5,301 nucleotides of DNA from the NCBI GenBank assembly GCA_029287645.1, contig JARFQS010000575.1, forward strand, positions 1 through 5,301. The letters run 5' to 3'. The notes beneath the pieces are model-generated. The model was given only the letters and a program-made list of their open reading frames with translations. It was not told the origin of the DNA and searched no databases. Position 1 is the first letter of the stretch. Each line of letters opens with the position of its first letter. Source of the stretch: Thermoanaerobaculia bacterium (GTDB lineage: Bacteria > Acidobacteriota > Thermoanaerobaculia > Multivoradales > JAHEKO01). The position numbers and the translations under genes were made by a program. Shown here one piece after another: positions 1 to 5,301 of the stretch.

Positions 1-60
1 GTGTATGGCCCCAGGACATCGCTGACAGTCTGGTCTCAGGACATCGCTGACACTTCGGGT
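1..60. repeat. Left terminal inverted repeat of the IS, with doubled motif
   Basis: GGACATCGCTGACA occurs at 14-27 and again at 39-52, a 25-bp period. The same arrangement occurs in inverted orientation at the other end. The transposase stop codon (36-38) lies between the two copies. Two identical sites at the same spacing in each end are most simply read as two transposase binding sites; that role is inference. Confidence 0.85.
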
Positions 61-1208
61 GGGCGGACAGGGCGGACCACCGCGGTGGTCCGCCCTGTTT
101 CGAGATCGATCTCGCGCACTTGCATGTGACGATAGGTCACCAGAATCTTCCTGTCGAATCGCTCCAATCGTACTCGTTCTCCTGCCAAAGGGTGACAGAC
201 AAAATAGTAACGGCCTTCCAGGCGTAGACAGCCGTTGTGACGCAGGATGTAGACCTCTGAGCCAGCTGGGTACTCCCACTCGGGCGGCTCGGGCCGATAG
301 CTCTTGCGGCTCGGGTGGTAGCGCTGTGCCGGTGGCCGATCCCGCAAGGCTTCATGAGGGCGCACATGGTTGTAGACCCGTCGAAACACATCAAACGCTG
401 CCTGAAAGCCCTCCAGGCTCTGCGGAAGCTCCAGTCGACCGATCGACTCGCCCAGTGTGCGATGAAACCTCTCGACCTTGCCCTGCGTCTGGGGATGGCC
501 GATCCCGCCGTAGATCAGGTCGATTCCCTGACGGATCAGAAACACACTCAATCGGGTCAATCCGTGACCATTGGTGGTCGCCCACCAGGGATTGCCGTGG
601 TCCATGAGCATCGCCTGCGGCACGCCATGCTCCTCAAAGCAGGCCACCAGTCGGCTCTGGACCTCATGCCCGTACTGCGAGGGCAAGGCGTCCAGACGCA
701 AGGCATAGCGACTGTGATCGTCCAAGACGGACAGCGGATAGCAGATCCTGCCACTCGGCAGCCGATAGGGACCTTTGAAGTCCATCTGCACCAGTTCCAT
801 CGGCCGGGAGCGCTCAAAGCGGCGCACAGCGGGCCGATGGCGCTGACCCGAGTCCACCAGGCCGCGGCGTTTCAGGATCCGATCCACGGTCGAGCGGGCT
901 AGAAAGATCCCTTCCTCAGACAGCAGCTCGGCCAGCTTCCGTCCGCCCCAGCCATGCTCGTGACGCAGTGCCTCCACGCGCTCCTCGATCCACTCGGGCG
1001 TCTGATTCGGACTGCGGTGCGGGCGACGAGACTGCTCCTCGAGCTCGGCCAGACTCTCCACCTCCTGCGAGCGGCGCAGCCATTTGTAACCCGTCTCCCG
1101 ACAGATTCCAAACTCCCGACACAACGCCGCCATATTGCGACCCGGCTGACGGGCTCGCACCGCAAAGGCGATTCGCTCGCTCTTCACATCGCTCTCCTTC
1201 CAGGACAT
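36..1208 (-). CDS. IS481-family DDE transposase
   Basis: This transposase would cut and join the ends of the surrounding IS. From the chosen start it is 390 residues long. Residues about 12-48 form a helix-turn-helix (AALCREFGICRETGYKWLRR), followed by a second DNA-binding region at about 70-118 with the conserved HGWGGRKL and STVDRIL stretches. The integrase-fold core supplies the catalytic triad: D143 in QMDFKG, D203 in MLMDHGNPWW and E246 in GKVERFHRTL. HPQTQGK before the last acid is typical of IS481. ATG at 1208 is preferred over the ATG at 1238 because a perfect AGGAGGT (1214-1220) sits 5 bases upstream of it. The gene ends inside the left inverted repeat: the last codons (VSAMS) are encoded by the inner 14-bp repeat copy. 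No frameshift or missing catalytic residue is seen. Confidence 0.93.
   Translation of the reverse strand: MSWKESDVKSERIAFAVRARQPGRNMAALCREFGICRETGYKWLRRSQEVESLAELEEQSRRPHRSPNQTPEWIEERVEALRHEHGWGGRKLAELLSEEGIFLARSTVDRILKRRGLVDSGQRHRPAVRRFERSRPMELVQMDFKGPYRLPSGRICYPLSVLDDHSRYALRLDALPSQYGHEVQSRLVACFEEHGVPQAMLMDHGNPWWATTNGHGLTRLSVFLIRQGIDLIYGGIGHPQTQGKVERFHRTLGESIGRLELPQSLEGFQAAFDVFRRVYNHVRPHEALRDRPPAQRYHPSRKSYRPEPPEWEYPAGSEVYILRHNGCLRLEGRYYFVCHPLAGERVRLERFDRKILVTYRHMQVREIDLETGRTTAVVRPVRPPEVSAMS
67..98. repeat. 32-bp perfect palindrome inside the transposase 3' end
   Basis: The two 16-base halves are exact reverse complements, centred on CCGCGG at 80-85. The outer bases are ACAGGGCGG on the left and CCGCCCTGT on the right. 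It lies within the transposase coding sequence, encoding part of the TGRTTAVVRPVRPP tail, about 15 bp inside the inner repeat copy. Read on the plus strand it is followed by TTTC, so it might act as a weak terminator against outside transcription entering the IS. On the minus strand no T-run follows. The function is inferred only from structure. Confidence 0.75.
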
Positions 1209-1240
1209 CGACCACCTCCTTTCCACAAGGAGCGGCATTG

Positions 1241-1300
1241 TCCCAAAGTGTCAGCGATGTCCCGAGGTCAATGTGTCAGCGATGTCCCCGGGTTGTACAC
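1241..1300. repeat. Right terminal inverted repeat of the IS, with doubled motif
   Basis: TGTCAGCGATGTCC, the complement of the left-end motif, occurs at 1249-1262 and 1274-1287. The spacing from the IS tip is the same as at the left end. This end lies just upstream of the transposase start, so transposase binding here could also affect its own promoter (inference). Confidence 0.85.
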
Positions 1301-1335
1301 GCCCCTGCCGGCCGGTATCGACCGGAGGGTCCGAC

Positions 1336-1395
1336 GTGGGGCCCCCAGGGGGCTTGTTCTCCCTTCCGCTGCAAGAACCCCCTGGAGGTCCCCAC
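1336..1395. repeat. Imperfect 60-bp inverted repeat
   Basis: GTGGGG at 1336-1341 pairs with CCCCAC at 1390-1395. After a one-base bulge, the CCCCCAGGGGG run at 1342-1352 pairs with CCCCCTGGAGG at 1378-1388 with one C/A mismatch. That gives about 16 pairs around a loop of roughly 25 bases. No T-run follows on either strand, so it does not look like a standard intrinsic terminator. It could be a dispersed palindromic element. Confidence 0.6.
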
Positions 1396-1433
1396 GCCGA
1401 ACCCTTGGAGCCGCTGTTGGTCGCCAGCTCAAC

Positions 1434-1473
1434 TGCACCCCTATGCCCCTACGCCCTTAAGCCCTTGCTACCC
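1434..1473. repeat. Degenerate 8-bp tandem repeat, five units
   Basis: Five consecutive octamers can be read: TGCACCCC, TATGCCCC, TACGCCCT, TAAGCCCT, TGCTACCC. The consensus is near TANGCCCY. The strand is strongly pyrimidine-biased. It is too short and degenerate to assign a role. Confidence 0.4.
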
Positions 1474-1597
1474 TCACCGGTGCCAGAGGTTCGTTCGGGT
1501 CGTCCGGCAGGGGGTGCCACGTCGAGCGCAGCGCCAAGACGTTCGAAGAGCACAGAAGATCCGGCGCGATGACGTGACAAGGTGGCAGCCCACCCTA

Positions 1598-1655
1598 AAT
1601 GTAGGGGAGGGGCTTGACCCCTCCCATGGGAGCCCGCAAGGGGCTCCCCTACATT
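1598..1655. repeat. Compact palindromic repeat with two nested hairpins (REP-like)
   Basis: The outer arms AATGTAGGGGAG (1598-1609) and CTCCCCTACATT (1644-1655) are perfect 12-base inverted repeats. Inside are two alternative perfect 8-bp hairpins: GGGAGGGG/CCCCTCCC (1605-1612 and 1618-1625, loop CTTGA) and GGGAGCCC/GGGCTCCC (1628-1635 and 1641-1648, loop GCAAG). The whole 58-bp unit can fold as a three-way cloverleaf. It sits 75 bp past the end of the dehydrogenase gene, so it may also stop or stabilise that transcript. Its build resembles bacterial dispersed palindromes (REP/MITE class); a copy number cannot be judged from one window. Confidence 0.72.
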
Positions 1656-1730
1656 GCCGACGCCGCCCCCCAGGCGAACCACCTGGACGGACCTCCCTGT
1701 GGAATCGACCAGAGGAGACTTGGGCCGTGC

Positions 1731-2468
1731 TCAGATCTCTCGATGCACGACCGTGGCGGTCGCCTGGTCGCGGGGGCGGACGACGATCTCGTCGATGTTG
1801 ACGTGGGGTGGTCGGGTGGCCGCCCAGGCGATGCAGTCGGCTACGTCTTCGGAGACCAGGGGAGTCATCCCCTTGTAGACGGCGGCCGCTTTCTCGGCGT
1901 CCTGAGCGAAACGCACCCTCGAGAACTCGGTCTCCACCAGGCCCGGGCAGATCTCGGTGACTCGAATCGGCTTGCCGACGAGCTCGACGCGGAGGGTCTT
2001 GGTAAGGGCGCGCACGGCATGCTTGGCACCGGTATAGCCGGCCCCGCCGGGGTAGGTCTCGAAGCCGGCGATCGAGCCGACGTTGACGACGTGGCCCTGC
2101 CCCGAGGCCAGAAGCGCAGGCAGGAGCTCTCGCGTCATCCTTGCTAGCCCGAGGAAGTTGACCTCCCACATCGTCCGCCATCGGTCGTCCGAGGCCGCTT
2201 CGATCCGATCCACACCCAGAGCGCCACCAGCGTTGTTGACCAGAAGATCAAGGCGACCGATCGGGTCCACGAAGGCTTGGACACTTGCAGGGTCCGTCAC
2301 GTCGAGTCGTTGGTAGCGTGCGCCGATGGGCTCTGCGACCGCCTCGAGCCTATCGACCCGACGGGCTCCCAAAACAACCTCGAAACCGTTCTTTGCCAGG
2401 GCGACAGCCGTGGCGGCGCCGATGCCGGAGCTGGCACCGGTTACGACTGCGAGCTGCTTGTCACTCAT
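1731..2468 (-). CDS. Short-chain dehydrogenase/reductase, YdfG-like
   Basis: This is a 245-residue classical short-chain dehydrogenase, the usual length for the family. The Rossmann nucleotide motif TGASSGIG is at residues 10-17, ARR at 35-37 suggests NADP(H) preference, and NNAG is at 78-81. The catalytic set is N104, S132, Y145 and K149 (YTGAK), with the PG turn at 175-176. The C-terminal part (ETEFSRVRF, then PPHVNIDEIVVRP) closely follows E. coli YdfG, an NADP-dependent 3-hydroxy acid (serine/allo-threonine) dehydrogenase, so oxidation of a small 3-hydroxy acid in the cytoplasm is likely; the substrate is inference. ATG at 2468 is chosen because AGGAG (2477-2481) precedes it and the protein then begins just before the first beta strand. 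That ribosome site overlaps the TAG stop of nth, only 11 bases upstream, implying co-transcription. Confidence 0.93.
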   Translation of the reverse strand: MSDKQLAVVTGASSGIGAATAVALAKNGFEVVLGARRVDRLEAVAEPIGARYQRLDVTDPASVQAFVDPIGRLDLLVNNAGGALGVDRIEAASDDRWRTMWEVNFLGLARMTRELLPALLASGQGHVVNVGSIAGFETYPGGAGYTGAKHAVRALTKTLRVELVGKPIRVTEICPGLVETEFSRVRFAQDAEKAAAVYKGMTPLVSEDVADCIAWAATRPPHVNIDEIVVRPRDQATATVVHREI

Positions 2469-2479
2469 CGATAGGGCTC

Positions 2480-3184
2480 CTAGATCTCGGCCGCGGGGCA
2501 CAGGTCGACCAGTACACAATCGGTACAAGCCGGCTTGCGCGCCTTGCAGACCTGGCGACCGTGATAGATCAATAGATGGGCCCAGAGGGTCCAGTCTTCT
2601 TGCGGTACCAATTCCATGAGATCCGATTCGATCTTCACCGCGTTCTTCTGCTCGGTCAGGCCGAGGCGGTTGGAGAGCCGCCCTACGTGTGTATCCACGA
2701 CGATGCCCTCGTCGATTCCGAAGGCGTTGCCCAGGACCACGTTGGCAGTCTTGCGACCGACCCCGGGTAGCGAGGAGAGCTCCTCCATGGTGGCGGGGAC
2801 CTCACCATCGTAGTCACTCTGCAGAGCCTGGCCCAGACCCTGGAGGGACTTCGCCTTGTTGCGATAGAAGCCCGTGGACCGAATCATCTCCTCGAGCTCG
2901 GCCATGTCGGCCGCGGCATAGGACGCGGCATCCGGGAAGCGCTCGAAGAGGGCCGGGGTCACCATGTTGACCCGCTTGTCGGTGCACTGGGCCTAGAGGA
3001 TGGTGGCCACCAGCAGCTGCAGGGGAGACCTGTGTTCGAGGGCGCAGCAGGCCGCTGGATATTCTTCTTTGAGTCTCTGTAGGATCTCCTCGGTCCTGGC
3101 CCTCTTCTTGACCTTGGATTCGCGTCTCGCCTGGGCGGGCGTCAAGCGACCTTTGCCGACGGCCCCCGTCTTGGTGGGAGTCAT
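2480..3184 (-). pseudogene. nth: Endonuclease III (nth) interrupted by an in-frame TAG
   Basis: Endonuclease III is a DNA glycosylase/AP lyase that removes oxidised pyrimidines in base excision repair. Read through, the frame gives 234 codons, with an N-terminal extension of about 25 residues compared with the E. coli enzyme. All hallmarks are present: helix-hairpin-helix [13 protein letters not shown] with the catalytic lysine, the catalytic aspartate in VDTHVGRL, and the iron-sulphur cluster cysteines spaced C-x6-C-x2-C-x5-C near the C terminus. Codon 64 (2993-2995) is TAG where the family has serine in (L)SAQ.TD. The upstream piece (to 2996) ends LLVATIL and the downstream piece resumes AQCTDKRVN in the same frame. 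The next ATG, at 2965, has no ribosome site. ATG 3184 is favoured as start; GTG 3196 is an alternative. It is either a fresh pseudogene or a base-call error: TCG to TAG is one change. Confidence 0.88.
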
Positions 3185-3197
3185 GATTCGCGGCACC

Positions 3198-3542
3198 TCA
3201 TTCGCTGGACAGGGCGCGAACGACCCAGTTGAACAGAGCCATCACCAGCCCACCCAGTATGGCCGGGAAGCACCCGTCGATCGTCAGGCCTCCAAGGAGG
3301 AAGCTGGCCAGGTACAACAGAGCACCGTTGATCACCAAGAAGAACAAACCCAGTGTCAGAACGATGAAGGGCAGGGAAAGGAGGACGACGAGGGGTCGCA
3401 CCAGGAGATTGATGCCGCCAACCACCAGACCGGTCAGCAGCAGGTACCAGATGTCTCCTTGGTAGTGGATACCAGGCACGATCTTGGCCACCAGCAGAAT
3501 GGCAACTCCATTGAGCACGATCTGGATCAGGGCTCTCAACAT
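3198..3542 (-). CDS. YvlD/phage-holin-family small membrane protein, four helices
   Basis: This 114-residue protein is almost entirely hydrophobic. Four membrane segments can be drawn at about residues 5-23, 31-52, 55-82 and 90-110. The pattern GGINLLVRPLVVLLSLPF, then TLGLFFLVINGALLYLAS, matches the widespread YvlD-like family, annotated as phage holin family IV or mycobacterial four-TM holin in domain databases. The family name does not imply prophage origin: no phage genes are nearby, and family members are usually chromosomal envelope proteins of poorly known function. ATG at 3542 is supported by GAGGAG about 8 bases upstream. The gene ends 13 bases before the nth ATG, so it probably leads the nth-dehydrogenase operon. 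Confidence 0.87.
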   Translation of the reverse strand: MLRALIQIVLNGVAILLVAKIVPGIHYQGDIWYLLLTGLVVGGINLLVRPLVVLLSLPFIVLTLGLFFLVINGALLYLASFLLGGLTIDGCFPAILGGLVMALFNWVVRALSSE

Positions 3543-3621
3543 AGTCGAAACTCCTCGTTCGTTCTCTGTCGGCCGACGAGATGTTCATTCATCGGCGTTG
3601 TTCTGACAGGGTCTCTATCCA
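3543..3621. other. 79-bp spacer between yqgE and the YvlD-like gene
   Basis: It contains a 10-bp perfect palindrome GTCGGCCGAC at 3568-3577 and the ribosome site of the downstream gene. No T-rich terminator or clear promoter is visible. Whether yqgE shares a transcript with the following genes cannot be decided from the sequence. Confidence 0.4.
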
Positions 3622-4227
3622 TCAGTTGGTCGTCTCCTCGTCTTCTGGAGTGGTCCAGGAGGGCAGGGAGGCAGGATCCAGCCCGACCGATCTCAGTGCG
3701 GACTCCCACACGCCTTCGGTGTTCTCGGCGAAGAGGAGGTCCTCGGACAGGGGTGCCGTGAGCCAGTCGTTGCGCACGATCTCGTCCATCAGCTGACCGT
3801 CACCCCACCCGGCATAGCCCAGAAGGAGACGGAAGTGTTCCGGTGGGTCCTGGGCGATGCTGTCCAGATCCTCCAACTGCTGGCCGATTCGGATGCCAGC
3901 CTGGATCTCGGTGGTGGTGTCGGCGTACCGGCGGCCGTCCTCCGCACCCCGATCTCGAAAGAGGATCGTGCCCATCTGAGACTGGACGGGACCGCCGAAG
4001 AACGCGGCGGCATCCTTCGCCCCCCGCCAGCCGATCTCCATGCCGTCGAGGATGTCCTGGATCAGCAGCTCGGTCGGGCGGTTGACGATGAACCCGACGC
4101 TTCCCTCTTCGTTGTGGTGGACCAGCAGAACCACGGCCTTGTGAAAAAAAGGGTCCAGAACCTGGGGCATGGCCAGAAGCAGGACCGGAGTTTCGAGGTC
4201 TGTGGCAGCCACGGACATGGACTTCAT
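3622..4227 (-). CDS. yqgE: YqgE/AlgH family protein (UPF0301)
   Basis: This 201-residue protein is a little longer than the usual 185-190 for the family. Conserved blocks are visible in order: LLLAMPQVLDPFF (16-28), VVLLVHHNEEGSVGFIVNRP (32-51), FFGGPV (76-81), and LLLGYAGWGDGQLMDEIVRNDW (134-155). The C-terminal tail is acidic (TPEDEETTN). In Pseudomonas, AlgH was linked to alginate expression, but the molecular role of the family is not settled; it is a cytoplasmic protein without signal peptide or membrane segments. The start is uncertain: ATG at 4227 and ATG at 4218 are both in frame and neither has a strong ribosome site (GGGAT lies just before 4227). It lies 45 bases past the tRNA-fMet terminator, with no obvious promoter in that gap, so read-through or a promoter overlapping the terminator is possible. 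Confidence 0.94.
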   Translation of the reverse strand: MKSMSVAATDLETPVLLLAMPQVLDPFFHKAVVLLVHHNEEGSVGFIVNRPTELLIQDILDGMEIGWRGAKDAAAFFGGPVQSQMGTILFRDRGAEDGRRYADTTTEIQAGIRIGQQLEDLDSIAQDPPEHFRLLLGYAGWGDGQLMDEIVRNDWLTAPLSEDLLFAENTEGVWESALRSVGLDPASLPSWTTPEDEETTN

Positions 4228-4272
4228 CTTATCCCGACTGTTGGGCGCGCCGGTCGTTCCTGAGCAGCTGGG

Positions 4273-4306
4273 CAGGAAGAAGAAAGGCCGCGCTGTCGCG
4301 CGGCCT
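4273..4306 (-). terminator. Intrinsic terminator of tRNA-fMet
   Basis: AGGCCGCGC and GCGCGGCCT (4285-4293 and 4298-4306) form a perfect 9-bp stem with a 4-base loop. On the minus strand it is followed directly by TTTCTTCTTCC. It starts 9 bases after the CCA end of the tRNA, the expected place for a single-tRNA transcript. Confidence 0.85.
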
Positions 4307-4315
4307 CGAACTGGC

Positions 4316-5231
<916 letters not shown>

Positions 5232-5301
5232 GGATATGCAACCAACCTCGAGAGCAATCGATACGCGCTCGATCTGTAGCTCTAGGCCATCTGCAATACG
5301 G
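5232..5301 (+). other. eno: In-frame continuation of eno with damaged codons
   Basis: In the eno frame the codons after the TGA read G-Y-A-T-N-L-E-S-N-R-Y-A-L-D-L-stop-L-stop-A-I-C-N-T. Enolases typically have G-F-A-P-N-L-E-S-N, two acidic residues, A-L-D-L and then (I/V)-L-E-A-I-E here. The frame is kept, but many codons differ, including two extra TAG stops (5277, 5283), and the mismatches grow towards the last base. This looks like low-quality sequence at a contig end rather than a distinct gene. Confidence 0.7.

Larger units (their letters stand above)
1..1300 (-). mobile_element. IS481-family insertion sequence, apparently complete
   Basis: The first 60 bases align without gaps to the reverse complement of 1241-1300, with about 47 of 60 bases identical. 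These ends flank a single DDE transposase gene on the minus strand. Each end starts with GTGTA (or TGTA, if the true tip is base 2 and base 1299) and holds two copies of GGACATCGCTGACA spaced 25 bp apart. TG-starting inverted repeats and a single transposase frame of about 390 codons fit the IS481 family. The left flank lies outside the window, so the target-site duplication cannot be read; the right flank begins GCCCCTGCC. Both ends and the reading frame are intact, so the element could be mobile. Family assignment rests on the protein; I cannot name the exact IS. Confidence 0.88.
1301..1730. other. 430-bp stretch with no supported gene
   Basis: Between the right IS end and the end of the dehydrogenase gene no frame shows recognisable protein motifs, a good ribosome site or a believable composition. 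The open frames here translate to Pro/Arg/Gly-rich strings and extend antisense into neighbouring genes. The stretch holds an imperfect hairpin at 1336-1395, an octamer tandem repeat at 1434-1473 and a compact nested palindrome at 1598-1655. It is probably an intergenic region that collects repeats. Confidence 0.6.

Noticed and set aside
1..1300. CRISPR-like array from the repeated GGACATCGCTGACA motif
   Set aside because: There are only two copies at each end, in inverted orientation, and they form the IS terminal repeats.
968..1801. Long plus-strand frames across the IS right end and the gene-free stretch
   Set aside because: They are antisense to the transposase and dehydrogenase, rich in Pro, Arg and Ser, with no motif or ribosome site. 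GC-rich DNA gives such frames by chance.
1474..2181. 235-codon minus-strand frame overlapping the dehydrogenase in another frame
   Set aside because: Its translation is Arg/Gly/Pro-rich with no family motif, while the overlapping dehydrogenase has all catalytic residues and a good start.
3198..3542. Prophage holin and hence a prophage remnant
   Set aside because: The family label says holin, but there are no lysis, capsid, integrase or attachment-site features nearby, and the protein fits the chromosomal YvlD-like type.

Overview
The window looks like a piece, quite possibly a complete short contig, of a chromosome from a GC-rich bacterium (roughly 60% GC by eye, not counted). It carries housekeeping genes (initiator tRNA, enolase, YqgE/AlgH, endonuclease III). 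The initiator tRNA has the bacterial C1:A72 mismatch and a genome-encoded CCA, and most genes have good Shine-Dalgarno sites. YqgE/AlgH is most typical of Gram-negative groups. I cannot place the phylum from sequence alone.

Layout: (1) Bases 1-1300 are an apparently intact IS481-family insertion sequence. Its transposase runs on the minus strand, and its long terminal inverted repeats each hold two copies of one 14-bp motif. The left IS end falls on the first base of the window. (2) Bases 1301-1730 hold no gene I can support. They contain an imperfect 60-bp hairpin, a degenerate 8-bp tandem repeat and a compact palindromic repeat with two nested hairpins. (3) Bases 1731-4227 are a minus-strand cluster, read in the order yqgE/algH, a small four-helix YvlD/phage-holin-family membrane protein, nth (endonuclease III) and a YdfG-like short-chain dehydrogenase. 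The last three are tightly packed and probably one operon. The nth frame is broken by one in-frame TAG at a conserved serine codon. (4) Bases 4273-4392 hold a minus-strand tRNA-fMet with its own intrinsic terminator and a plausible promoter. (5) Enolase (eno) runs divergently on the plus strand from 4617. It is convincing up to a TGA at 5229, after which enolase-like codons continue in the same frame but with many damaging changes to the end of the window.

The genes do not form one pathway: DNA repair (nth), a probable hydroxy-acid dehydrogenase, an envelope membrane protein, a conserved protein of unclear role (YqgE), translation initiation (tRNA-fMet) and glycolysis (eno). I see no defence system, CRISPR array or clearly new system. 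The points that deserve a second look are the nth nonsense codon, the decaying eno end, a 32-bp perfect palindrome inside the 3' end of the transposase gene, and the palindromic repeats between the IS and the dehydrogenase gene.
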